A DNA stretch of 41,042 nt from Exiguobacterium qingdaonense. GTDB lineage: Bacteria > Bacillota > Bacilli > Exiguobacteriales > Exiguobacteriaceae. The DNA lies in NCBI RefSeq assembly GCF_018617855.1, contig NZ_JACSKY010000016.1:1-41042 (forward strand). The letters are read 5' to 3'. Shown in pieces: positions 33,000-40,194 of this stretch; positions within the stretch are counted from its first letter, which is position 1; each line of letters starts with the position of its first letter. Below the pieces are notes generated by a model that made no database searches, was not told where the DNA came from, and saw nothing but the letters and a program-made list of their open reading frames with translations. The position numbers and the translations under genes are program-made.

Positions 33000-33045
33000 A
33001 AAAAGACCTTTTTATGGACGACAAAAACGCCCATAAAAAGGTCTT
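33000..33045 (-). terminator. Mn2+ riboswitch expression-platform terminator
   Basis: An 18-bp stem (33003-33020 with 33028-33045, one mismatch) has five T after it on the minus strand, 25 nt before the exchanger start. Its 5' strand contains AAGACCTTTTT, the 3' P1 strand of the aptamer, so the two structures exclude each other. Confidence 0.9.
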
Positions 33046-33132
33046 GCGTACTTGTAAAAGCTCGATGGACCGAGTGCTTGCGCACTGTAATGACGACCCA
33101 TCGACCACAATCGTGGTCGCTACTCCCCTTTT
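33035..33132 (-). ncRNA. Mn2+ riboswitch (yybP-ykoY class)
   Basis: On the minus strand the class elements appear in order: AAAAGGGGAGTAGCG, GTCGTCATTAC, GTCCATCGAGC and TACGCAAGACCTTTTT. The first and last pair to form P1, and the GGGGAGTAGC and GCAAGACC strands match the metal-binding three-way-junction consensus recalled from the Lactococcus RNA. Terminator and P1 share bases, so Mn2+ binding should disrupt the terminator and turn the exchanger on. This is the expected ON direction for exporters. Confidence 0.92.
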
Positions 33133-33145
33133 CATTTCCCACTTG

Positions 33146-33174
33146 ACTATAGCATGAATGTACTCAGTTGACAA
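33146..33174 (-). promoter_or_regulatory. Promoter of the Mn2+ riboswitch-exchanger unit
   Basis: On the minus strand TTGTCA (33169-33174) and TATAGT (33146-33151) are 17 bp apart. The -35 lies inside the last bases of the upstream HD-domain gene. Confidence 0.8.
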
Positions 33175-34009
33175 TCGAGCGGTGTAGGAGTTTGATCAAA
33201 TCCTCTGCGTCAAGCGCTGTTCGATAACCTAGTTCCTGGATGGCGGCAATTACCGAGGGTGAGAGTGAATCGGTCGAACCTGCTAAGTCTAGTAGGTGTC
33301 GATCGTGTATGATTTCCTCGTCAATCATATTGTTTGCTACCATTTCCCTCAGCTCATATGCGGTTTGACAAAGCGGTGCCGCTTCTTGCAACCATTCATC
33401 TTCTACAAAACGGGTAAGTATGGAATCTAGTAATCTCGTCACTTTTTCGTCTTTCACATGTTTATCACCATAAAACAATAAATGCAGTTCTTGTTCATAC
33501 AATCCGATCAGGTCGGTCGAGCTGCTGAAAGGTTCGAATGCAACCAACAATTGATGATAATACCAAGACTGGTCACGCATCGGTCGATTGAAGCGTTGCC
33601 ACATCGCCATTCCATCCACCTCAAGGTCATAACGCATGGACCGTAGTTCGTGTAGCTTGTCTGCCACAAGGAGTGCGACTTCATCGAATTGTAACGTGGA
33701 AATCCGTCGAAGTGAGTTCCGTTTTTGCTCTTCCCATGTCTCGCTACGATTGAACTCTGATGCGGCAAGCACGAGACGGAAAACGTGGGGACCGAATTTC
33801 GTCAAGATTTCTTGCGGCTCTGCTTTTGAATCATCAATCAAATCATGAAGCAGACCTGCAGCAACGACCGATGGTGGTTGATGATCACTTTCTAATAGCA
33901 TGGCGACAGCGAATGAGTGTGACAGACACGGCATTGGAGAGCCATTTCTCGTATGACCTTTGTGACGTGTAGCTGAAAAACGTAACGCCTCTTCGATGAG
34001 CGGGTTCAT
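33164..34009 (-). CDS. HD-domain hydrolase, RelA/SpoT (MESH1)-like
   Basis: 281 residues. The N-terminal half matches the (p)ppGpp-hydrolase fold: RHKGHTRNG..PCLSHSFAVAMLL with His31, LLHDLIDDS with the HD pair His55-Asp56, and VADKLHELR with Asp117. These correspond to the HD and DKLHNLR motifs of RelA/SpoT hydrolase domains and MESH1. No synthetase, TGS or ACT domain is present; the C-terminal 130 residues are unrecognised. It may hydrolyse (p)ppGpp or another nucleotide pyrophosphate. The ATG follows GGGGGAGGG. Confidence 0.78.
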   Translation of the reverse strand: MNPLIEEALRFSATRHKGHTRNGSPMPCLSHSFAVAMLLESDHQPPSVVAAGLLHDLIDDSKAEPQEILTKFGPHVFRLVLAASEFNRSETWEEQKRNSLRRISTLQFDEVALLVADKLHELRSMRYDLEVDGMAMWQRFNRPMRDQSWYYHQLLVAFEPFSSSTDLIGLYEQELHLLFYGDKHVKDEKVTRLLDSILTRFVEDEWLQEAAPLCQTAYELREMVANNMIDEEIIHDRHLLDLAGSTDSLSPSVIAAIQELGYRTALDAEDLIKLLHRSIVN

Positions 34010-34055
34010 ATCGCCCTCCCCCTTCTTTTGGATGAAAACTCTATTAGTTCTTACC

Positions 34056-34101
34056 CCAAATTAGGCATAAATAACCTGAAATCTATCCAAAATTAGGTAT
34101 A
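34056..34101. repeat. Imperfect direct repeat (candidate operator)
   Basis: CCAAATTAGGCATA (34056-34069) and CCAAAATTAGGTATA (34087-34101) share the AATTAGG core, offset by 32 bp, about three helical turns. They lie in the 100-nt gap upstream of the HD gene. Function is unknown. Confidence 0.3.
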
Positions 34102-34109
34102 TAGTTGCA

Positions 34110-34814
34110 TCATTCTTCATATATCATTTTTTTGGTCATTCCACCATCGATCACGAGATTGTGACCGTTCAGGAAATCATTTCGCGTATCGATTAAGTAG
34201 CGCACGGCGTGAACGATGTCCCGAGGCGCACCGACACGTCCGGATGGATGTTGCGCGTGATCAATCTTACGCAACTCCTCATCTGATGTATGAATCCAAC
34301 CCGGACTGATCGCATTGACGGTTACCGGCCGGTCGCTCAAGGATATGGCTAGCGATTGTGTCAATCCGATGATCCCACCTTTTGAGGCACCATATGCATC
34401 CCAATGAGGATCGTTTTGATGTGCCCGCGTTGAAGCCATGTTGACAATACGACCGTATGACTGGTTTTGATTTAACTCAAGAAAATATTTTGAGCAACTA
34501 AACGTCCCGACCAAGTTGACATCAATCACCCGTTTAAACGTATCGATTTCGAGCTCATCAATCGGCTTTACTAGTGAGGCAATCCCTCCGTTGTTAATCA
34601 ATACGTGGGCGTGACCGAATCGATTTTGAATGTCTTCAAAGACACGCTTGACCTCTGTCGCATCACCAAGGTCAACCTGATAGAAATGCAATCCTTTCAC
34701 ATTCGGGTCATCTCCAACATCTAACCCGATCACTTCATATTGATCCGCGAAAGCTTGAGCAATTGCGTTCCCGATTCCTTGACTGACTCCTGTTACGATC
34801 ATAACGTCTTTCAT
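34110..34814 (-). CDS. Short-chain dehydrogenase/reductase (SDR)
   Basis: 234 residues, classical SDR. The cofactor motif is TGVSQGIG (9-16) with acidic Asp after the second strand (VIGLDVGDD), favouring NAD(H). Catalysis: Ser in VNMASTRAH, and YGASK with Tyr and Lys; NNGG in VLINNGGI replaces the usual NNAG, a small variant. The substrate is unknown. A GGGAGGG site precedes the ATG. It begins 40 nt after glpP on the same strand and may be cotranscribed. Confidence 0.9.
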   Translation of the reverse strand: MKDVMIVTGVSQGIGNAIAQAFADQYEVIGLDVGDDPNVKGLHFYQVDLGDATEVKRVFEDIQNRFGHAHVLINNGGIASLVKPIDELEIDTFKRVIDVNLVGTFSCSKYFLELNQNQSYGRIVNMASTRAHQNDPHWDAYGASKGGIIGLTQSLAISLSDRPVTVNAISPGWIHTSDEELRKIDHAQHPSGRVGAPRDIVHAVRYLIDTRNDFLNGHNLVIDGGMTKKMIYEE

Positions 34815-34854
34815 GATTCATCCCTCCCAAATTGTATGTATACCCGATCAGCTC

Positions 34855-35397
34855 TCACTCTGACCATAACCGCTTTGATGTCGTCACGACTTCTGCACCC
34901 GCTTTTAGAGCCGAATCGACTTCCTCCATTGTTTCAATGAGCCCTCCCGCGAACACTGGAATACCAGTACGCTCTTTAATTTTTTGAATATACTTCGGTA
35001 CGATCCCGGGCAACACTTCGATATAGTCTGGTTTCGAACGCTCGATATGTTTTAGGCTCTTCTCAAGCGATATCGAATCAATTAAGAAGAGTCGTTGAAC
35101 CGTCACCACGCCATTTTGTTTCGCTTTTACAATCACACTTCCTTTCGTTGAGATGACCCCGAACGGTTTGAACGTCTGACATACATATTCGGTCGCAAAC
35201 TCATCTGCTTTCATACCTTGTATCAAATCCATATGAACGAACACTTTTTTCTGATGCTTTCCTAACAATGAAAAGATGGACTCCAATCGACTCATATGTA
35301 TTTCAAGTAAAACACCTAGTTCAAGATCACTTACTAAAAATCGTTCCAAATCGCGCATATCCCGAATCGCTGGCAAGATTGATTGACCGTGAAACAT
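34855..35397 (-). CDS. glpP: Glycerol-3-phosphate responsive antiterminator GlpP
   Basis: 180 residues from the ATG at 35397. It has the GlpP pattern: MFHGQSILPAIRD, KVFVHMDLIQGMKADEFATE, PFGVISTKGSVIVKAK, IEVLPGIVPKYI and IPVFAGGLIETMEEV, a TIM-barrel phosphate-binding fold. In Bacillus GlpP binds glycerol-3-phosphate and stops termination in glp leaders. No glpF, glpK or glpD gene and no glp leader is visible here, so its targets must lie elsewhere. A GGGGG-type ribosome site precedes the start. Confidence 0.92.
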   Translation of the reverse strand: MFHGQSILPAIRDMRDLERFLVSDLELGVLLEIHMSRLESIFSLLGKHQKKVFVHMDLIQGMKADEFATEYVCQTFKPFGVISTKGSVIVKAKQNGVVTVQRLFLIDSISLEKSLKHIERSKPDYIEVLPGIVPKYIQKIKERTGIPVFAGGLIETMEEVDSALKAGAEVVTTSKRLWSE

Positions 35398-35514
35398 CCC
35401 CAATTCCCCCTATCTTTGACCTTATTATGCAGAGGAGCAAATTCAGAAATCAAGGTTTATCCATTCAATATATCGGGAAAGTAAAATTATCTTGTGTAGA
35501 GGGGGATTTCTAGA

Positions 35515-35940
35515 ATGGTCAATGAAGTCACTGTCAAAATTGAGACACCTACTGTCGAAGAACATCAATCGCTTCGTGTGAAAGCAGGGATGCCTCGACG
35601 GTCTGACGAAAGTACAGTCAAAGGTTTGAAAAATACGTTATTTGGTGTCTGTTTATACTTAGATCAAGAGATCGTTGGGATGGGGAGAGTCGTCGGGGAC
35701 GGTGGGATGGTATTCCATCTGGTCGACATCGTGGTAGATCCTGATTGTCAAGGACTCGGACTCGGAAAGTTGATCATGGACCATTTAATGGATTGGATTT
35801 TGAGTGAAGCGGATGAGACGGCCATCATCAGTCTGATTGCCGACATCCCGGCCGACGGCTTGTACAGACAATATGGATTCGATTATTCTCGACCAGAATC
35901 AGTCGGAATGGAATATCAGTGGAATCAAACAGACAGCTAA
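35515..35940 (+). CDS. GNAT family N-acetyltransferase
   Basis: 141 residues. The acetyl-CoA motif A is VDIVVDPDCQGLGLGKLIMD with the Q-x-x-G-x-G loop, preceded by IVGMGRVVGDGGMVFHL and followed by LYRQYGFDYSR. It acetylates an amine of unknown identity. The ATG lies 10 nt after GAGGGGGA. It is divergent from glpP and just upstream of the antiporter gene (25 nt), so both may be on one transcript. Confidence 0.87.
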   Translation: MVNEVTVKIETPTVEEHQSLRVKAGMPRRSDESTVKGLKNTLFGVCLYLDQEIVGMGRVVGDGGMVFHLVDIVVDPDCQGLGLGKLIMDHLMDWILSEADETAIISLIADIPADGLYRQYGFDYSRPESVGMEYQWNQTDS

Positions 35941-35965
35941 ATCCTATCGGCAAAGGAGATGACTT

Positions 35966-37135
35966 ATGGATGGGTTAAACATCATCGTGTTGCTCGGATT
36001 GTCGCTCACGCTCATCTCTGTTTTCAGTCTCTTTATCGAACGTCTATACTTCCCGAGTATTTTAGCTTTTATCGCCATCGGGGTCGGCGTTGGATTTTTC
36101 TGGGACGGAAACGACGTGTTCAAGGTCGCAGGCGAAATTGGAATCATCCTTTTGTTTTTCTTACTCGGTCTCAAGTTTCCATTGCGTGAGCTTTGGAAAC
36201 GAATGCGCAAAGTATGGAAAGCAGGAGTCCTTGATATCATTCTCTCGTTCGGAGTCTCGTTAGGGGTCGCCTTACTGTTTGGTCTTGACTTCTCGCGTGC
36301 CTTTTTGATTGGAGCCGTGCTATATGCGACAAGCTCCTCGATATCGGCTAAGCTGCTTGAGCGCCATTCCGAAAAACACGAAGATATTAAAGAATTTGTT
36401 CTCGCCTTACTTATATTCGAAGACATCTTCGCACCGCTGTTATTGACGATCGCACCATTCATCATTCAAAAGGAACCGATCGTCATATCGGACGTTGGGA
36501 TGGTGTTTGCAGGGTTTCTCTTGTTCGGTGTCCTCTTATTCGCCGGTTCAAATTTTGTGTTACGGCAACAGAAATTCTCAAAACACTTACTACGACAGGA
36601 CGATGCGAGTATCGGGGTGATCGGGCTGATTCTCTTCTTCGCGGGAATCGGGATGGTCTTCGGTCTTTCTGAGATTTTAGGGGCGTTCATTGCCGGAATC
36701 ATGCTCGCTGACATTCATGATGTCAGCCCTCTCAAGCGATTGACGGTTCCGGTTCGTGACCTCTTTTTACCTATTTTCTTTATCTCATTCGGTATTTCAA
36801 TCAATCTCGAACAAGGCGTCATTGTCAATGCGCTCTTTTTCGTCCTCATCGTGTGGGGTGTCTTGTCGAAGTGGATTGTCGGTCGCGTCGGTGGAAGAAT
36901 ATATGGGTTGACGCCCATTCAGGCGAACGAGGCCGGGTTCTCGCTCGCTCCCCGCGGTGAGTTCTCGATTTTGTTCACCGCCCTCTCGAACGGGGCAATC
37001 AACTTGTTCGTCGGTCTCTACATTTTCGTCTCAGCCATTATTGGAATCATCTTATTCCGCTTTTCGGAATACTTGGCAGAAATGACGGAGCAGAAACTCA
37101 CAAAAGTGTTGCCTGACAAGAAAAAAGATGAATGA
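35966..37135 (+). CDS. CPA2-family cation:proton antiporter
   Basis: 389 residues, about twelve membrane segments, without the C-terminal TrkA-N domain of KefB/KefC. The conserved blocks are GIILLFFLLGLKF, LLIFEDIFAPLLL (with the Asp of the ion pathway), FGLSEILGAFIAGIMLADIHD and RGEFSILFTALS. Family members exchange K+ or Na+ for protons. The start follows AAAGGAG and sits 25 nt after the GNAT gene. A bidirectional terminator follows. Confidence 0.88.
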   Translation: MDGLNIIVLLGLSLTLISVFSLFIERLYFPSILAFIAIGVGVGFFWDGNDVFKVAGEIGIILLFFLLGLKFPLRELWKRMRKVWKAGVLDIILSFGVSLGVALLFGLDFSRAFLIGAVLYATSSSISAKLLERHSEKHEDIKEFVLALLIFEDIFAPLLLTIAPFIIQKEPIVISDVGMVFAGFLLFGVLLFAGSNFVLRQQKFSKHLLRQDDASIGVIGLILFFAGIGMVFGLSEILGAFIAGIMLADIHDVSPLKRLTVPVRDLFLPIFFISFGISINLEQGVIVNALFFVLIVWGVLSKWIVGRVGGRIYGLTPIQANEAGFSLAPRGEFSILFTALSNGAINLFVGLYIFVSAIIGIILFRFSEYLAEMTEQKLTKVLPDKKKDE

Positions 37136-37172
37136 AAAACAGGCGAACCTTATTCGGTCCGCCTGTTTTTCA
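37131..37172. terminator. Bidirectional terminator
   Basis: AAAAACAGGCG pairs with CGCCTGTTTTT around an imperfect inner stem. The stop codon of the DedA gene (37150-37152) lies in its loop side. Confidence 0.88.
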
Positions 37173-37791
37173 TTCCGTCTTCCGTCGTCTTGTTTTGACG
37201 TTTTTTTCGCCAAATGAAATACCCGATCGCGCCGATGATGATCATTCCATAAATCCCATACGAGTAGGCGTCCAAATAAGACAATATATCTTGCCAATTT
37301 TCGCCGACTGCCATCCCGACTAAGACGAGAATCGTGTTCCATATGGCCGTCCCCGCGGTACTAAGCAGTAAAAATTTTAAGAACGGCATGTTCGACATCC
37401 CCGCAGGAATCGAAATGAGACTTCGAACGACCGGCATCAATCGTCCAAAGAAGACCATCCAAACACCATACCGCTCGAACCAGGCATCCGCCTTTCTGAC
37501 GTCTTTCATGTCGAGTCGGAGCCATTTTCCATACTTTTTTGTCCATTTCTCAATTTGCTCGACGTCAAACAACAGGCCGACCCCATACAAGAGGATTGCC
37601 CCAAGTATAGCTCCTGCGGTTGAGGCGACGATGACGAGCGTGATAGACAAGTTCGTCTTCACAGCAAAGAAACCACCGAAGAGCAAAACGACTTCAGACG
37701 GGATCGGCGGGAATACGTTCTCAATGAAGATCATAAACGCGATCCCTATATACCCGTATTGTTCGATTATCGAAATCATCCAATCGTTCAT
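37150..37791 (-). CDS. DedA family membrane protein
   Basis: 213 residues with about five membrane segments. The family block IENVFPPIPSEVVLLFGGFFA (Glu and Pro-rich re-entrant loop) lies at 22-42 and FFGRLMPVVRSLISIPAGMSNMPFLKFL later. DedA/SNARE-associated proteins are thought to scramble or flip lipids such as undecaprenyl phosphate or phosphatidylethanolamine; no substrate is assigned here. It is divergent from tag and convergent with the antiporter gene. Confidence 0.9.
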   Translation of the reverse strand: MNDWMISIIEQYGYIGIAFMIFIENVFPPIPSEVVLLFGGFFAVKTNLSITLVIVASTAGAILGAILLYGVGLLFDVEQIEKWTKKYGKWLRLDMKDVRKADAWFERYGVWMVFFGRLMPVVRSLISIPAGMSNMPFLKFLLLSTAGTAIWNTILVLVGMAVGENWQDILSYLDAYSYGIYGMIIIGAIGYFIWRKKRQNKTTEDGMKNRRTE

Positions 37792-37876
37792 ATCGATACC
37801 TCCATCTCCCCTCTATACCCTTCCGTTCCAGTGCAAAACCAACTCGTGCTACACTTCAAATAAGGAGGTGTTTGGA

Positions 37877-38434
37877 ATGATTGAAGAAACACGTTGTCCA
37901 TGGTGTGGGTCCGATCCGCTGTATGTACGCTATCATGACGAGGAATGGGGAAAGCCCGTCCACGATGACAGGAAACATTTTGAGTGTTTGACGCTAGAGA
38001 GTGCTCAGGCAGGACTCAGTTGGATCACCATCTTAAGAAAGCGTGAGAATTATCGGGTCGCCTATCGGAACTTCCACGTCACAGAAGTTGCACAATTTAC
38101 TGATGAAGACGTTGAAAGACTTATGTCCGACAGCGGGATCGTCCGGAACCGCCGGAAAATCGACGCGTCCATCAATAACGCAAAGCAGTTCATCAAGATA
38201 CAACAGGAATTTGGTTCTTTTGATTCCTATATCTGGTCATTCGTCGATGATAAACCGATTGTAAACGCATGGTCTCGAGTAGAAGATGTGCCGGCCACCA
38301 CACCACTTTCGGAACGATTGAGTAAAGACTTGAAACGCCGCGGGTTTAAGTTTTTAGGACCGACAACGGTTTATGCTCACCTACAAGCAACCGGTATCGT
38401 CAATGACCATCTCGCCTCTTGCTCTTTCCGATAA
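37877..38434 (+). CDS. tag: 3-methyladenine DNA glycosylase I (Tag)
   Basis: 185 residues from the ATG at 37877, 8 nt after AAGGAGG; the longer open frame to 37334 is antisense to the DedA gene. The zinc ligands match Tag: Cys7, His20, His178 and Cys182. The body has YHDEEWGKPVHDD and LTLESAQAGLSWITIL, the base-binding pocket region. It excises 3-methyladenine from alkylated DNA (base excision repair). It stands alone with a short promoter region. Confidence 0.95.
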   Translation: MIEETRCPWCGSDPLYVRYHDEEWGKPVHDDRKHFECLTLESAQAGLSWITILRKRENYRVAYRNFHVTEVAQFTDEDVERLMSDSGIVRNRRKIDASINNAKQFIKIQQEFGSFDSYIWSFVDDKPIVNAWSRVEDVPATTPLSERLSKDLKRRGFKFLGPTTVYAHLQATGIVNDHLASCSFR

Positions 38435-38489
38435 TGTGAGATCTGCTATAATTATTTTCTTTACTCCCCTCTCAATTTGTGACAATATT

Positions 38490-38526
38490 TTGACAAAGTG
38501 ATGATTTATCACTGAAAGCGTTTTCA
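38490..38526 (+). promoter_or_regulatory. cre box and -35 region upstream of putP
   Basis: TGAAAGCGTTTTCA (38513-38526) matches the cre consensus TGWAANCGNTNWCA exactly. TTGACA at 38490-38495 is a candidate -35, but no good -10 follows it. An inverted repeat AGTGAT/ATCACT lies between them. Binding of CcpA-HPr(Ser-P) here would predict catabolite repression. Confidence 0.75.
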
Positions 38527-38552
38527 TAAATTATCTTTCGGGGGGAATGTTC

Positions 38553-40040
38553 ATGAACGGAATTTTAGTGTCCATTGTCGTGTACATGGCACTGATGGTC
38601 TCACTTGGGATTATCGCGTATCGAAGAACAAGCAGTATCGGAGATTACATGTTGGGGGGACGGGCATTAGGTCCTGGCGTCGCGGCCCTATCAGCCGGTG
38701 CCTCGGACATGAGTGGGTGGCTCTTGATGGGGTTGCCTGGTGCGATGTATGCAACAGGTGTCTCAAGTGGCTGGATCGTCATCGGGTTGACGATTGGTGC
38801 ATACTTGAACTGGCTACTCGTCGCACCAAGATTGCGTATTTATTCATACATATCGGATGATGCAATCACAATTCCAGATTTCTTTGAGAAGCGTTTCAAA
38901 GACTCAAAAGGTGTGTTACGCTCGTTTTCAGCAGCCGTCACGCTCATCTTTTTCACTTTATATGCGACGAGCGGTTTTGTCGCCGGCGGTCGCCTATTCA
39001 ATGCCGTCTTTGATATCGAGTTTGTGACGGGTGTCATTATTCTCGCTTCCATTATCATTTTGTACACATTCATTGGAGGGTTTTTAGCCGTAAGCTGGAC
39101 AGACTTTGTACAAGGTTTGATCATGCTGTTCGCCCTTATTTTTGTACCTGCCATCGCCATCATGGCAACCGATGGTGTCTCAAGCGCATTAGATACGGTA
39201 CGAAACATCGACGAAGCATTACTTGACCCGTGGACAGGCCAATCGCTCATCGGGATCATCTCATTATTTGCGTGGGGTCTCGGGTATTTCGGCCAACCGC
39301 ATATCATCGTTCGTTTCATGGCAATCGGAAAGCTCGAGGACATTAAGACGGCACGCCGAATCGGGATCTCATGGATGGTCTTTACCGTCGTCGGGGCGAT
39401 GGCGACCGGATTGTTCGGTCTTGCCTATTACACGCAACAAGGACTCACGATTGATAATCCCGAAAACGTCTTTATCAACTTGTCCGATTTGCTATTCCCT
39501 GACCTGGTGACGGGTGTATTGTTGGCTGCTCTTCTCGCTGCCATCATGTCGACCATCTCCTCACAGTTACTCGTCTCGTCGAGTGCCGCGACAACGGATT
39601 TCTATCAGAAGTTTTTCCGAAAAGGAGCAGGAGACCGTGAACTCGTCATGGTCGGTCGGATCACGGTCATCCTCGTCTCTGTCGTATCGATTGTTCTTGC
39701 GCTCGATGCAGACGATACCATTTTAAATCTTGTCGGATATGCTTGGGCAGGGTTTGGCTCTTCATTCGGGCCACTCATCTTGTTCAGCCTGTTTTGGAAG
39801 CGGACGACACGTCAAGGCGCGCTTGCGGGAATGTTGATTGGAGCGTTTGTCGTTATTTTTTGGAAGAACTATGCCACTTCTCTCTTCGGAACGGTTGGGA
39901 CATTGTATGAGATGATCCCCGCGTTCTTCTTGTCGGCGCTTGCCATCTATATCGTGAGTTTGATGTCACCTCCACCAGATGAGGTCATTCGACGAGAGTT
40001 TGACCAAATGCAAGACATGGTAAAAGAACATATCAAATAA
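38553..40040 (+). CDS. putP: Sodium/proline symporter PutP
   Basis: 495 residues from the ATG at 38553, 7 nt after GGGGGG; the ATG at 38547 is too close. SSS-family layout of about thirteen membrane segments. The PutP signature is GDYMLGGRALGPGVAALSAGASDMSGWLLMG near 28-58, and WTDFVQGLIMLFALIF and GWAxPHIIVRFMAI-like GYFGQPHIIVRFMAI blocks follow. It imports proline with Na+ as nutrient or osmolyte. A cre box upstream suggests carbon catabolite control. No putA/putB gene is adjacent. Confidence 0.93.
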   Translation: MNGILVSIVVYMALMVSLGIIAYRRTSSIGDYMLGGRALGPGVAALSAGASDMSGWLLMGLPGAMYATGVSSGWIVIGLTIGAYLNWLLVAPRLRIYSYISDDAITIPDFFEKRFKDSKGVLRSFSAAVTLIFFTLYATSGFVAGGRLFNAVFDIEFVTGVIILASIIILYTFIGGFLAVSWTDFVQGLIMLFALIFVPAIAIMATDGVSSALDTVRNIDEALLDPWTGQSLIGIISLFAWGLGYFGQPHIIVRFMAIGKLEDIKTARRIGISWMVFTVVGAMATGLFGLAYYTQQGLTIDNPENVFINLSDLLFPDLVTGVLLAALLAAIMSTISSQLLVSSSAATTDFYQKFFRKGAGDRELVMVGRITVILVSVVSIVLALDADDTILNLVGYAWAGFGSSFGPLILFSLFWKRTTRQGALAGMLIGAFVVIFWKNYATSLFGTVGTLYEMIPAFFLSALAIYIVSLMSPPPDEVIRREFDQMQDMVKEHIK

Positions 40041-40047
40041 TCTTCAT

Positions 40048-40075
40048 GACAGGTCAACAGTTGACCTGTCTTTAT
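40048..40075 (+). terminator. putP terminator
   Basis: GACAGGTCAA (40048-40057) and TTGACCTGTC (40061-40070) form a 10-bp stem with a 3-nt loop, then TTTAT. Confidence 0.85.
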
Positions 40076-40194
40076 CAAAATTAAGCGAGAATACGCCCAC
40101 TTCTAAACTTTAAGGACAGGGCTTGCGTGAAAGTGGGCGATGAACCGCGAGCCGCTCTTTCGGGTAAAATATCTTCAAAGGGGGTGACCGTCAC
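40076..40194 (+). mobile_element. Probable left end of an IS200/IS605-type element
   Basis: Between the putP terminator and tnpB lies a hairpin with CGCCCACTT (40094-40102) and AAGTGGGCG (40131-40139), the sort of subterminal palindrome these elements carry at their left end. GC content rises sharply here. Exact ends, target site and TnpA cannot be determined; no tnpA lies between putP and tnpB. Confidence 0.5.

Noticed and set aside
37334-37876. N-terminal extension of tag
   Set aside because: It is antisense to the DedA gene; the ribosome site and zinc ligand spacing fix the start at 37877.
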